NCBI GenBank assembly: GCA_945906795.1 | Contig: CAMDRO010000022.1 | Coordinates: 1 to 37,132, forward strand | Reading direction: 5' to 3' | Source of the DNA: Spirosoma fluviale | GTDB taxonomy: Bacteria > Bacteroidota > Bacteroidia > Cytophagales > Spirosomataceae | Length of the DNA stretch: 37,132 bases | Part shown: piece by piece, positions 6,811 through 16,217 of the stretch | How positions within the stretch are numbered: position 1 is the stretch's first letter | Layout: every line of letters starts with the position of its first letter | The notes under the pieces: generated by a model | What the model was told of the DNA's origin: nothing | Seen by the model: the letters and a program-made list of their open reading frames with translations, nothing else | The model's database searches: none | Position numbers and translations under genes: made by a program

Positions 6811-8333
6811 CGTAATTCTATAAATTTTCGAATCAACCATTCAGCCAAGATTAGCATTAAAACCCATAGCTTAAAATACATATTTTGCCAAATAAATATA
6901 GAATCATCTCTGAAATTAGAATTTAACCCCTTCCGAACAAAATCAGCTTTGTCCAATTCTTCAATTTCCAACAAGTCTATTTTATTTTTATTGGCCAAAA
7001 AATTTAATTTAGGTTCATTTCGACCCAAACTACTATTTGAAAATCCTTGCGTGAATATATCGTCGACAAGAGCTAAACGATTCTTATTCAAACTATCCAA
7101 CGTATGAGCGTTATTCATATATAAATCCTCAAACCAAGCTCCAATCGTAGAATCAGTTTGAACGTAGGAACCCTGTGACTGAAAATCTTTCATTTGTAAA
7201 TCCCAAAGTGACTCTCCAACCATTTTTAGATGTCGCTCACTTTTAATGCGATCCAAATAAAGCTCAATTTTATCTTTTGAGGTATTTAAAAATAAGACTG
7301 AAGAATTCATAATCCTTCTTTTCAAAGTCATGTTTGGCAAAATTCTCATAAAAATAAATTTATCCGCTTCGTCAGGAATTTTAGCATTTACGTCAAAGTT
7401 CCAAATCAGCTTAATAAACTTGTTTTTAGCCACTCGATTTAATACACCCACATCAGGATCCAAGGCATCTGAAAATCCATATACAATAACCTTTTCTTTA
7501 AGCACATTCCAATCGATAAAAGTACTTAAACCATTACCTAAAGAGACATTGATCTTATGTTTACCTAATTTAGTAGACTTAACCGACACGTCCGTTATGA
7601 CATATGTATGGTCACTATCAAATGAAATTTTTTTTTTCTTCAAAAAAACACCATCTACATACACATCAATAATCACATTTTTGTTTTGCTTAAAATTCTT
7701 CACCCACACTTCGATAGGTAAATGAACTTCTTCACCAGGAACCGAAACAATAGGTAAATGGGTCGTTGAAAATTCAACTTGCTCTTTATTTAAAATCTTA
7801 CCATAAGGAATAAGGTGAATATTGGATGCCAATTCGATGTTCAAATCGTTCAAATTGCCATCCGTTAAGATAAAAATTTCTTTATTCGAATGACCCTTGT
7901 TAAATTTCCTAAGGGTTTGGTTTAGTCGATTTAATGAATGAGAAACTGAAAATGGTTTTTTAAAATTCATTACTGCTCGGCCACTAAAATCAATCCAAAT
8001 AAGATCTGGGTGTTTTATTTTTAGAATAGAATCGACTTTTTTGAAAGTTTGATCAAAATCTTGAGACATTAATTTAGGAAAATCCACGACAAAAATAAAT
8101 TCGACGGGTTCTTTTAAGTTTGAATTTTCAAAGATTTTAAAAGGGAAAATAGCGATTAGCAAAGAAGTCAAAATAAGCCCTCTAATACATCCTAAAATTA
8201 GGCTCCAGCTTACTGAATTGCCTTTTTTTATAGGATTTCGAAAAAAATAATATCCGAGGCCTAGAAAAAAAACAAACCCCAATCCCGCGTATATCAGGAT
8301 TGAGGTTTGAATAGATATTTCGTCTAAAAACAT
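6807..8333 (-). CDS. Membrane protein with degenerate VWA-like periplasmic region
   Basis: 508 residues from the ATG at 8333, which overlaps the fabG stop by one base (TAATG); an upstream extension to 8411 would run inside fabG and lacks support. Two transmembrane helices (about 9-30 and 43-65) are followed by a region starting VEFIFVVDFPKLM (77-89), which looks like the first strand of a von Willebrand A fold but lacks the MIDAS DxSxS serines. Then come beta-rich Ig-like segments and a C-terminal transmembrane helix ending in a basic tail. The plan resembles the large Bacteroidota VWA/BatA-like membrane proteins but is shorter. Function unknown; translational coupling to fabG and the DUF4403 lipoprotein suggests an envelope role. 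Confidence 0.65.
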   Translation of the reverse strand: MFLDEISIQTSILIYAGLGFVFFLGLGYYFFRNPIKKGNSVSWSLILGCIRGLILTSLLIAIFPFKIFENSNLKEPVEFIFVVDFPKLMSQDFDQTFKKVDSILKIKHPDLIWIDFSGRAVMNFKKPFSVSHSLNRLNQTLRKFNKGHSNKEIFILTDGNLNDLNIELASNIHLIPYGKILNKEQVEFSTTHLPIVSVPGEEVHLPIEVWVKNFKQNKNVIIDVYVDGVFLKKKKISFDSDHTYVITDVSVKSTKLGKHKINVSLGNGLSTFIDWNVLKEKVIVYGFSDALDPDVGVLNRVAKNKFIKLIWNFDVNAKIPDEADKFIFMRILPNMTLKRRIMNSSVLFLNTSKDKIELYLDRIKSERHLKMVGESLWDLQMKDFQSQGSYVQTDSTIGAWFEDLYMNNAHTLDSLNKNRLALVDDIFTQGFSNSSLGRNEPKLNFLANKNKIDLLEIEELDKADFVRKGLNSNFRDDSIFIWQNMYFKLWVLMLILAEWLIRKFIELR

Positions 8334-9079
8334 TAAGTTAACAATCCGCCATCCACTTGAATCGTTTGTCCGGTCACATAAGAAGATAAATCTGATGCAA
8401 GAAACAAACACACATTAGCCACCTCATTCGCCTCACCTCCTCTTTTCAAAGGAATTGCCTTTTTCCATTCTTCTACAGTAGCCTCGTTCAATTCCCCCGT
8501 CATTTCGGTTTCAATAAAACCAGGGGCAATCGAATTGCAACGAATATTTCGCGAACCTAATTCAAGAGCAACGGATTTTGTAAAACCAATAATACCTGCC
8601 TTAGATGCGGAATAATTGGCTTGGCCTGCATTTCCTTTAATGCCAACAATCGAAGTTAAATTAATAATAGAACCTGATTTAGCCTTCATCATGGGCTTAA
8701 TAACGGCTTTCGTTAAATTAAATACTGATTTTAAATTAACACGAATGACATCATCCCATTGTTCTTCACTCATTCGCATCAACAATCCATCTTTGGTAAT
8801 ACCTGCATTGTTAATTAAAACATCAATCGTTTGAAAATCAGCTAGCACGGCTTCCACAAGTGCTTCAGATTCAGCATATTGAGAAGCATCCGAACGGTAT
8901 CCTTTTGCTTTTATCCCAAAACTGGACAATTCTTTTTCCAATGCTTGGCCTTTTTCAACAGAAGATAAATAGGTAAAAGCTATGTGAGCGCCTGCTTTAG
9001 CAAATTGAGTTGCGATCGCCTTTCCAATACCTCTAGAAGCTCCAGTAACTAAAACGACTTTATTTTCAACTAAATTCAT
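8333..9079 (-). CDS. fabG: 3-oxoacyl-[ACP] reductase FabG
   Basis: 248 residues, the normal length. FabG reduces 3-oxoacyl-ACP with NADPH in fatty-acid elongation in the cytoplasm. Short-chain dehydrogenase motifs are complete: TGASRGIG (12-19), NNAG (90-93), and the catalytic set Asn115, Ser143, Tyr156, Lys160 (YSASK). The end VTGQTIQVDGGL is characteristic of FabG rather than other SDRs. It follows clpC by nine bases and overlaps the next gene by one base, so the four genes from clpC to the DUF4403 lipoprotein look co-transcribed. A paralogous SDR function cannot be excluded without a genome-wide comparison. Confidence 0.93.
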   Translation of the reverse strand: MNLVENKVVLVTGASRGIGKAIATQFAKAGAHIAFTYLSSVEKGQALEKELSSFGIKAKGYRSDASQYAESEALVEAVLADFQTIDVLINNAGITKDGLLMRMSEEQWDDVIRVNLKSVFNLTKAVIKPMMKAKSGSIINLTSIVGIKGNAGQANYSASKAGIIGFTKSVALELGSRNIRCNSIAPGFIETEMTGELNEATVEEWKKAIPLKRGGEANEVANVCLFLASDLSSYVTGQTIQVDGGLLT

Positions 9080-9088
9080 AAAGATAAT

Positions 9089-11632
9089 TTATGCTTTTTT
9101 TCTAACTAAGCTTATTTGCTCTGCATTTTCCTCATAATCCGCCTCAATCAACTCGCCTTCCTCTAATGGGCCTTTCAGTATTTCTTCAGCTAATAAATCC
9201 TCTAAATACTTTTGGATTGCCCGATTAAGAGGTCTCGCCCCATATTGTGGATCATATCCCTTATCGGCTATAAAATCTTTAGCTTTTTCAGTTAATTGGA
9301 CTTCATAACCTAAATTAACTAAACGAACTTTTAGTTTAATTAACATTATATCAATAATCTTATGCAAATCAGCTCTTTCTAATGAATTGAAAATAATTAT
9401 ATCATCTAATCGATTAATAAATTCTGGAGCAAATGCTTTTTTCAAAGCATTTTGGATCGTTGACCTGGCTTGTTCGTCCAAATTGTCTGATTTAGATTTG
9501 GTGGAAAAACCAATCCCTGAACCAAAATCTTTTAAATCTCTAGCCCCAATATTCGAGGTCATGATGATAATTGTATTTCTAAAATCAACTCGTCTTCCTA
9601 ATCCATCCGTTAAAATACCATCATCTAGTACTTGTAAAAGTAAATTGAAGACATCTGGATGTGCTTTTTCAATTTCGTCAAGTAAAATAACGGAATAAGG
9701 TTTGCGACGAATCTTTTCGGTCAATTGGCCCCCTTCTTCATATCCTACATAGCCCGGAGGCGCGCCAACTAATCGAGAAACACTGAATTTCTCCATGTAT
9801 TCACTCATGTCAATACGTACAAGAGCATCTTCTTTATCAAACAAATAAGTAGCCAAAACTTTGGCCATTTCAGTCTTTCCGACTCCCGTAGGTCCTAAAA
9901 AGATAAATGACCCGATCGGTTTTTGAGGATCCTTAAGACCTACTCTAGTACGTTGAATAGCTTTAACTAATTTTTTAACCGCATCCGATTGACCAATCAC
10001 ATGCTTGCTTAATTCTTCTTCCATCTTCAACAACTTCTCTCCCTCTTTCGCCGCTACACGATTCACTGGAATACCTGTCATTTGAGCAATTACCTCAGCA
10101 ACGTGCTCTTCGGTAACAGTAAACTTTTGTTTCTTAGACTCTTCATCCCAAATTTGCTTCGCTTTCTCTAATTGGTCAATCAACTTTTTCTCTCGGTCGC
10201 GCAATTGTGCAGCTTCCTCATATTTTTGAGATTTAACGACTTGATTCTTCTCTTTTTTGACAAGCTCAATTTGATTTTCTAGCGCAACAATATCTGCGGG
10301 GACATTGATATTAGAAATGTGTACGCGTGCGCCCACTTCATCCATCACATCGATGGCTTTATCAGGCAGAAAACGGTCTGATATATATCGATCTGATAAT
10401 TTAACGGCTGAAATAATCGATTCAGGAGTATAAATCACATGATGATGCTCCTCGTATTTATCTTTGATGTTGTTTAATATTTCAATCGTTTCATCGATAG
10501 TTGTCGCGTCCACCATCACCGTTTGAAATCTACGTGCTAAAGCACCATCTTTCTCAATGTATTGTCGGTATTCATCCAATGTCGTAGCCCCGATCACCTG
10601 AATCTCTCCTCTGGACAAAGAAGGTTTAAACATATTCGAAGCATCTAATGAGCCTGAAGCTCCACCGGCACCTACAATCGTGTGTAATTCATCAATAAAC
10701 AAAATCACATCAGTCGACTTTTCTAACTCATTCATCACCGCCTTCATCCTTTCCTCAAACTGTCCACGATATTTAGTTCCAGCCACCAATGAGGCTAAAT
10801 CTAAGGTGACAACACGTTTGCCAAATAATACTCTAGAAACCTTTTTTTGAATAATCCGTAAGGCCAAACCTTCAGCAATAGCTGTTTTACCTACGCCTGG
10901 TTCACCAATTAAAATCGGATTATTCTTTTTACGTCTGGACAAAATTTGAGCCACGCGTTCAATTTCTTTCTCACGTCCTACAATTGGATCCAATTTTCCA
11001 TTTTCTGCGATTTTGGTTAAATCGCGTCCAAAATTATCCAAAACGGGAGTTTTACTTTTTTCAGCTCCTTTAGTTCCACTCGCAGAAGCTCCACCAGGTG
11101 TATTTGACGCGGAACCTAAATACAATCGACTATCGTCATCATTATCATCTGTATCGGAAGAAGATTTTGGGGATAAATCTTGACCAGTGCTCGATTGAAA
11201 ATCAACCATTTCTTTAATTAAATCATAATAAACCTGATATTTTTCTAAAATCTGAGTGGCCACATTATCTTCATCTCTAAGAATTGCCATCAACAAATGA
11301 TCCGTTTCAACCAAATTAGTCTTAAAGTATTTAGCTTCAAGGTAGGTAAGACGTAAAACTTTTTCCGCTTGTTTAGTCAAGGGGATATTCAATAAATTCT
11401 GCTTGTCAAAAGTAGATTTGGTAGTAGATGCAGTAGAATGCTCTATGCTTTGACGCAATTGATCTAATGAAACACCTGATTTTAATAATAATTCAACACC
11501 GGAACTTTCTCCATCACGAATCATCCCCAACATCAAATGCTCTGTCCCAATATAATCATGTCCTAAACGCAATGCTTCTTCGCGGGCTAGCGAAATCACT
11601 TCTTTAACTTTATTTGAAAACTTTGCTTCCAT
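9089..11632 (-). CDS. clpC: ATP-dependent Clp protease ATP-binding subunit ClpC
   Basis: 847 residues. Hsp100 unfoldase that feeds substrates to ClpP. Order: ClpN double repeat (1-145), an acidic/Ser-rich linker (about 150-190, DTDDNDDDS), AAA-1 with Walker A GEPGVGKT (243-250), a middle region with a UVR-type motif ([18 protein letters not shown]) typical of ClpC rather than ClpB, AAA-2 with Walker A GPTGVGKT (580-587), and the ClpP-docking loop GIGF (Ile707-Gly708-Phe709). The C-terminal D2-small domain ([15 protein letters not shown]) is present. No ctsR or mcsB is nearby, as is normal outside Firmicutes. A 64-base gap separates it from the wbqC-like gene above. Confidence 0.97.
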   Translation of the reverse strand: MEAKFSNKVKEVISLAREEALRLGHDYIGTEHLMLGMIRDGESSGVELLLKSGVSLDQLRQSIEHSTASTTKSTFDKQNLLNIPLTKQAEKVLRLTYLEAKYFKTNLVETDHLLMAILRDEDNVATQILEKYQVYYDLIKEMVDFQSSTGQDLSPKSSSDTDDNDDDSRLYLGSASNTPGGASASGTKGAEKSKTPVLDNFGRDLTKIAENGKLDPIVGREKEIERVAQILSRRKKNNPILIGEPGVGKTAIAEGLALRIIQKKVSRVLFGKRVVTLDLASLVAGTKYRGQFEERMKAVMNELEKSTDVILFIDELHTIVGAGGASGSLDASNMFKPSLSRGEIQVIGATTLDEYRQYIEKDGALARRFQTVMVDATTIDETIEILNNIKDKYEEHHHVIYTPESIISAVKLSDRYISDRFLPDKAIDVMDEVGARVHISNINVPADIVALENQIELVKKEKNQVVKSQKYEEAAQLRDREKKLIDQLEKAKQIWDEESKKQKFTVTEEHVAEVIAQMTGIPVNRVAAKEGEKLLKMEEELSKHVIGQSDAVKKLVKAIQRTRVGLKDPQKPIGSFIFLGPTGVGKTEMAKVLATYLFDKEDALVRIDMSEYMEKFSVSRLVGAPPGYVGYEEGGQLTEKIRRKPYSVILLDEIEKAHPDVFNLLLQVLDDGILTDGLGRRVDFRNTIIIMTSNIGARDLKDFGSGIGFSTKSKSDNLDEQARSTIQNALKKAFAPEFINRLDDIIIFNSLERADLHKIIDIMLIKLKVRLVNLGYEVQLTEKAKDFIADKGYDPQYGARPLNRAIQKYLEDLLAEEILKGPLEEGELIEADYEENAEQISLVRKKA

Positions 11633-11696
11633 TTGATTTCTTTTTATCTATTACGAAAAACACATCTCAATATCTATTTGTTCAATATTAACGAAA

Positions 11697-12293
11697 TTAA
11701 CTTAAAATATTTCTTGATTCCTTCCCATGGTTCATCAATAAATCCAAAATAGATAAATTGGGAACAAAGGAATCACCAAAACATTGTCGATAAGGAATCG
11801 ATTTGAAATTAGTTCTTAATTGCCAATCTTGCTTGGTATTTATTTGATTCCAATAACTCAGAACATTCGTTGAACAAAATTGATCTGTAAAGGTATAAGA
11901 GAACTCCACATTCAAAATTTTCATGATTAGCTGAATAAAATCAATATTTAAATCTACTAAAAATTTATTTTTTTTCGCAAAAATATCGGTAATATATGGC
12001 TCGAAGTGTTCAAAAAATGGTGATTTTCCATATCCTGCACGAATTGCGCCGATATGCCGGCGTTGCCAATCTTGAAAATAATCTATTTTAATATCTTTCG
12101 TTAAGACTTTTTGCCCACTAACATGTAGGGTTGGCACTGTCAAACACTCCATTCCATTAGCACCCAATAAATAGGTCCGATTACGAAAAGTTTGTTTAGG
12201 AAAATTCTCCATTACTTCAAACTCGACATGATTCGAATGAATTAATAAATTTACATATTCTATACAGGGCAAATATTGAATTTCAATGTGCAT
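11697..12293 (-). CDS. WbqC-family protein
   Basis: 198 residues, no signal peptide. The start IEIQYLPCIEYVNLLIHSNHVEFEVMENFPKQTFRNRTYLLGANG matches WbqC-like proteins, where the conserved features are an N-terminal QP.YLP..Y...I...D..v....f.k..fRnR..i....G..LtvPi pattern and an aromatic C-terminal region. WbqC proteins occur in O-antigen and glycan loci and are suspected to act in sugar or amino-acid modification, but no activity is proven for this one. It stands just upstream of clpC on the same strand and is divergent from the acyltransferase gene. Confidence 0.82.
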   Translation of the reverse strand: MHIEIQYLPCIEYVNLLIHSNHVEFEVMENFPKQTFRNRTYLLGANGMECLTVPTLHVSGQKVLTKDIKIDYFQDWQRRHIGAIRAGYGKSPFFEHFEPYITDIFAKKNKFLVDLNIDFIQLIMKILNVEFSYTFTDQFCSTNVLSYWNQINTKQDWQLRTNFKSIPYRQCFGDSFVPNLSILDLLMNHGKESRNILS

Positions 12294-12357
12294 TGAAAAA
12301 ATAATCGGATATTTGTAAAATTACGTGTTAATGATGGCATACCCTTAAAGTTTTCCT

Positions 12358-13224
12358 ATGTTTTTTTTAAAATTAATTGGCCATTTACCCCTAATTGTTT
12401 TGTATCGAATAGCAACATTAGCTAAATGGTTGCTCTATTTTGTTTTTTCTTATCGGAAAAAAGTCATTGTTAATAATATAAAAAACTCATTTCCTGAATT
12501 AAGTAGTAGGCAAGTAAACGAATTAACGCTGAAATTTTACGGGTATTTAACAGACCAACTGGTGGAATTTTTCAAGGGTTCGACCATTAGCAAAAAAGAA
12601 ATGCTGGAACGAGTAAACTTAGTCAATGAACAAATAATCACCCATTATCTAGACAAAGGGATACCTGTTGTTTTAGTAGCAGGACACCAGGGTAATTGGG
12701 AATGGGCGGTGCACCGACTAGCTCTCTCAGAAAACTTGTATGATATTGTCTATCAAAAACTTTCAAGTCCATTATTTAATGAATTTACACTTTGTGTGAG
12801 GTCAAGGTTTGGGAGCAATGTATTGATGGAGAGGCGAGAATCTGTCATTTTAGCTCGAGATAGAAAAAATATTCCAAGAGCCATTTGTCTTGCAGCTGAT
12901 CAGTCACCACCTAAGCCCGAAAGTGCGTACTGGACAAGTTTTTTAAATCAACCTACCGGCTTTTTTACAGGAATGGAAAGGTTTGCTAGAGAATATCAAT
13001 ATCCCGTAATTTTTGTCGAGTTAATCAGGGAAAAAAGAGGGTATTATACCATGAGTTTTGAAGAAATAAACAAACCATCGTATGAGAAAGTTGAAAAAGG
13101 AGCAATTATAGAACTTTTTGCCCGAAGGTTGGAGAAATCGGTTTTAAAATACCCAGATCAATATTTATGGTCACATAAACGTTGGAAACATGAAAAACCA
13201 ACCCATTTATACATGAAATGGTGA
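12358..13224 (+). CDS. LpxL/HtrB-family lysophospholipid (lipid A) acyltransferase
   Basis: 288 residues. An N-terminal hydrophobic segment (about 1-31) anchors the protein to the inner membrane. The catalytic HX4E motif is His110-Glu115 (HQGNWE), followed by the AADQSP motif (179-184), which is typical of Bacteroidota LpxL-like enzymes, and a C-terminal YLWSHKRWK motif. Such enzymes add a secondary acyl chain to Kdo-lipid A or to ornithine/other lipids. The exact acceptor is not determined. It ends one base before the convergent YciO/Sua5 stop and is divergent from the wbqC-like gene, so both neighbours may relate to surface glycolipid. Confidence 0.88.
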   Translation: MFFLKLIGHLPLIVLYRIATLAKWLLYFVFSYRKKVIVNNIKNSFPELSSRQVNELTLKFYGYLTDQLVEFFKGSTISKKEMLERVNLVNEQIITHYLDKGIPVVLVAGHQGNWEWAVHRLALSENLYDIVYQKLSSPLFNEFTLCVRSRFGSNVLMERRESVILARDRKNIPRAICLAADQSPPKPESAYWTSFLNQPTGFFTGMERFAREYQYPVIFVELIREKRGYYTMSFEEINKPSYEKVEKGAIIELFARRLEKSVLKYPDQYLWSHKRWKHEKPTHLYMKW

Positions 13225-13225
13225 T

Positions 13226-13852
13226 TTATTTAAAATCATCACATTGACCGGCTCCTTCTCGAATGATCATGGGCATTTCATCTGTTAAATCAATGACAGA
13301 AGAAGGAAAAATACCACCGAATCCACCATCAAGAACTAAATCCACTTGATTTTTATAGTGATCAAAAATTAGGCTAGGGTCTGTAAATTCTTCCACATCC
13401 AATCCATCGTGGGCTAATGTAGTCGTCATTAATGGGGCATTAAGTTCTTTAATCAACTCAAGTATAGGTGAATAATCAGGAATTCGAACACCCACTGTTT
13501 TTTTGCCTTGAACCAAGACTGAAGGAACATTTGAACTAGCGGGTAACACAAAAGTATAAGGACCTGGAAGGTAATATTTTAATAATTTAAAATTTAAGTC
13601 ACTCACCTTCGCATAATTGGCTATGGAACTTAAGTCATTGCAAATAAATGAAAAACGATTTTTATTGGGATTGATTTGTTTTATGTCACAAATTCGTTGA
13701 ATGGCTTGTTGGCTAGTTATCAAGCACCCTAACGCATACATCGTATCCGTACGGTAAATAATCACCCCATTTTTTTGCAACACTTGGACGATAGAATCAA
13801 GAATTTCAATGGAATTATTTTTATCGTATATTTTAATTAATTGGGCTGCCAT
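13226..13852 (-). CDS. YrdC/Sua5/YciO-family protein (probable L-threonylcarbamoyladenylate synthase)
   Basis: 208 residues. The N-terminal IIYRTDTMYALGC and the KxxNPNKNRFSFICNDLSSIANYAKV segment place it in the YrdC-like fold that makes threonylcarbamoyl-AMP for the t6A modification at tRNA position 37. The wording of the second motif (IKQINPNKNRFSFICNDLSSI) is closer to the YciO branch than to TsaC or to full Sua5, and it lacks the extra C-terminal Sua5 domain. In the YciO branch the physiological role is less certain. It is the last gene of a five-gene run and starts two bases after the YihY stop. Confidence 0.8.
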   Translation of the reverse strand: MAAQLIKIYDKNNSIEILDSIVQVLQKNGVIIYRTDTMYALGCLITSQQAIQRICDIKQINPNKNRFSFICNDLSSIANYAKVSDLNFKLLKYYLPGPYTFVLPASSNVPSVLVQGKKTVGVRIPDYSPILELIKELNAPLMTTTLAHDGLDVEEFTDPSLIFDHYKNQVDLVLDGGFGGIFPSSVIDLTDEMPMIIREGAGQCDDFK

Positions 13853-13854
13853 GA

Positions 13855-14778
13855 CTAATATGTATTAAAATAATCAGTATCCTTTTCTAGATCAGAATCT
13901 TCGGTTTTTACTTGGTCGATACTCGCATTAATTTCAAAACCTACAATCAAGATCAAAGCAATAAAATACAACCAAACCATTAAAGCGATCAAAGACCCAA
14001 TAGACCCATAAATTTTATGGTAGCTAGCAAAATTCACCAAATAATAAGAAAAGATATTTGTCACTGAAATGGTTAGAATAGAAGCCGTTATGGAGCCCGC
14101 ATTAAAAAACTTCCAGCGTTTGTGTATCGCAGGGGCGTAATAATAGATGATAGAAATAGTAAAAAAGAATACAGAAAAAATACTTAGATAAGTCAAAGAT
14201 TTGGTCAAATAATAGGTGAAATTATATTCAATCAAGTCTTTTTTTGCTAGCATCTTAACGACAAAATTGCCTAAAATAAATGCGACAAAAGCAATTAACA
14301 AAACAAAAGTTAAGAGAAAATTCAGCGCCACGGCAATCACTCTTTCCTTGATAAAGCCTCTATTTTCATTTGTTTTATACGTTAAATTAAATGATCTAAT
14401 TAAGGCCATAATCCCACTTGTCGAGGCGTAAAGAGCAAAAATAAAACCAAAAGAAAGTACGCCACCTCGTTTTTTATTAACAATTTCACCAATCAATTCA
14501 GTTAAATCCCCATGTAAGTTCTTGGGAATCGTTCCTTTTAGAAATCCAATCATTTTTAAATCCAAGTGTTCAATGGGCATATAGGGCAATAGCGAAAATA
14601 AAAAGATGATGGTGGGAAACACAGCCAAAGTAAAATTGTAGGCTACGGCAGCTGCGCGCACATCGATATCAAATTGAAAAATCTTTTGATATAAAATGCT
14701 GATAATCCGACAGAGCACATAATGCTCCTCATATTCTTTCCAAATTGCTTTGATTTCCATCCGTAAATTTTTTATCAT
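13855..14778 (-). CDS. YihY/BrkB-family inner-membrane protein
   Basis: 307 residues from the ATG at 14778; the base triplet at 14779-14781 is TTG and adds only one residue. The ATG overlaps the preceding TGA by one base (TGATG). Six hydrophobic helices, with the family's ALAYNFTLAVFPTIIFLFSLLPY-like first helix (here after DVRAAAVAYNFTLA) and a last helix LIALMVWLYFIALILIVGFEIN. BrkB-like proteins were long called ribonuclease BN in error; they are membrane proteins of unknown transport role. Acidic C-terminus (KTEDSDLEKDTD). Confidence 0.87.
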   Translation of the reverse strand: MIKNLRMEIKAIWKEYEEHYVLCRIISILYQKIFQFDIDVRAAAVAYNFTLAVFPTIIFLFSLLPYMPIEHLDLKMIGFLKGTIPKNLHGDLTELIGEIVNKKRGGVLSFGFIFALYASTSGIMALIRSFNLTYKTNENRGFIKERVIAVALNFLLTFVLLIAFVAFILGNFVVKMLAKKDLIEYNFTYYLTKSLTYLSIFSVFFFTISIIYYYAPAIHKRWKFFNAGSITASILTISVTNIFSYYLVNFASYHKIYGSIGSLIALMVWLYFIALILIVGFEINASIDQVKTEDSDLEKDTDYFNTY

Positions 14779-15185
14779 CAATTGAAATAAGGCTTTAAAG
14801 CATTAATGATCCATTCGGGCGATTTTATGACTTTTTTTTTCGCCATATCCATAAAAACCAAGGTTGTTTTGCCTTCATTTATTAAAAGTAAATCTTCATT
14901 TTTGATTTCATAACTAAATTCAATTTTAGCCGTTGGCAAATAATTTACATGACACACAATAGTCAATTCATCGTCATATAATCCAGGTGCATGAAATTTT
15001 GAATAATGTTCAAAAACGGGTAATCCAATACCATTAACTTCTAAGGTTTTATAACTCACACCTAGAGATCGCAAAGTTTCTACCCGGGCAATCTCATACA
15101 TTCTGGCATAGTTTCCGTAATAAACATATCCCATTTTATCGGTATCGGCGTAACAAACTCTATATTTTATAAAATGTGAATACAT
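14778..15185 (-). CDS. YbgC-type acyl-CoA thioesterase (hotdog fold)
   Basis: 135 residues, a single 4HBT hotdog domain. The catalytic region CYADTDKMGYVYYGNY has Asp16 at the position of the catalytic Asp in E. coli YbgC. The helix RMYEIARVETLRSLG follows, as in the family. These enzymes hydrolyse acyl-CoA thioesters in the cytoplasm; physiological substrate unknown. Unlike in Proteobacteria there is no Tol-Pal cluster beside it. The ATG overlaps the mltG stop by one base (TAATG), so translation is probably coupled. Confidence 0.88.
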   Translation of the reverse strand: MYSHFIKYRVCYADTDKMGYVYYGNYARMYEIARVETLRSLGVSYKTLEVNGIGLPVFEHYSKFHAPGLYDDELTIVCHVNYLPTAKIEFSYEIKNEDLLLINEGKTTLVFMDMAKKKVIKSPEWIINALKPYFN

Positions 15186-16216
15186 TATTTTATTTTATTT
15201 TCATTTAGGGCCTTTTGATATTTGTCCGCATTCTTTAAATGTTCCGCATAGTTAATTGCAAAATTATGTAAACCAGAGAAGTCTTCTTTGGCACAAAAAT
15301 ACAAAAAATCATGCTTTTCAAGATTAAGCACATGGTCGACCACATCCGGATCAGGAATGGATATCGGCCCTGGAGGTAAACCCAAAACCTTATAAGTATT
15401 GTAGGGTGAATTGATCGCGGTGTACTTGCCCGAAACCCGTTTAATTGTAAAATCTTTCCAAGCAAAAACGACCGTTGGGTCAGCTTGTAATGGCATTCCC
15501 ACTTGCAAGCGATTCCAATACACCCCAGCAATTCTCGACTGTTCTGATATTTCTTTACTCTCACCATAAACGATGGAAGCTAAAATACCTATATCAATCG
15601 GACTAAGATGGATAGATTGGGCTTTATTTAATCGGTCAGCAGTCCAAAAATTCTGATATGACTTATTCATTTTAGTCAAAAAACCATCGAATGTACTTGT
15701 CCAAAAAACTTGATATGTATCAGGGATAAACAGGCAAGGAATAGTCTCTTTTGTGAAACCATAGGCAGAAACAATTTCATTGGAATCAAGCATCTTGTAA
15801 ATAAAAGCAGAATCATAGGCCATTTGTTTACCTAATTTTCCAGCTAAATCTGCCTTCAATCTGAAATTATTGATCGTTATTTTTAAGGCATCTTGATTCC
15901 CATTTCGCAACTTTCTAATGAGTTCCCAATTGCCCATTTCAGCATGTATTAAATAACGACCGGGTTTGACACGTGCTGGATAATTAAAAATTTTAGCTAA
16001 AAACCGAAAGCTCAATGGATCTCGAATTATTTTATTTTTTTCTAACGTATCAAGCACATTTTGATAATCGCTGCCAGCAGGGATTAACAAAGCAAAAGGC
16101 TTTTTATCTACTTGGAAGTTTGGCGTTTTAAATATCTGCCAGGCATAATATGAAAACATAGCCATTAACAAAGAAAAAACTAACAAAAATATCTTTAAGC
16201 GCTGATTAGAAACCAT
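15185..16216 (-). CDS. mltG: Endolytic transglycosylase MltG
   Basis: 343 residues from the ATG at 16216; an upstream triplet at 16225 is TTG and is unlikely. One N-terminal transmembrane helix (about 8-24) anchors it in the inner membrane, then a LysM-like region (IPAGSDYQNVLDTL) and the YceG/MltG domain. Motifs: LFIPDTYQVFW (162-172), ILASIVYGES with the conserved Glu219, VYWNRLQVGMPLQADPTVVFA and SPYNTYKVLGLPPGPISIP. MltG cuts nascent glycan strands and is thought to set their length. It starts one base after the Ldh stop. Confidence 0.95.
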   Translation of the reverse strand: MVSNQRLKIFLLVFSLLMAMFSYYAWQIFKTPNFQVDKKPFALLIPAGSDYQNVLDTLEKNKIIRDPLSFRFLAKIFNYPARVKPGRYLIHAEMGNWELIRKLRNGNQDALKITINNFRLKADLAGKLGKQMAYDSAFIYKMLDSNEIVSAYGFTKETIPCLFIPDTYQVFWTSTFDGFLTKMNKSYQNFWTADRLNKAQSIHLSPIDIGILASIVYGESKEISEQSRIAGVYWNRLQVGMPLQADPTVVFAWKDFTIKRVSGKYTAINSPYNTYKVLGLPPGPISIPDPDVVDHVLNLEKHDFLYFCAKEDFSGLHNFAINYAEHLKNADKYQKALNENKIK

Positions 16217-16217
16217 A

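Noticed and set aside
15558..15585. MltG catalytic region reads IVYGES where E. coli has IVEKET
   Set aside because: The second glutamate (Glu219) is kept, and Bacteroidota homologues commonly vary at the first position as far as I recall, so it is not a clear loss of activity.
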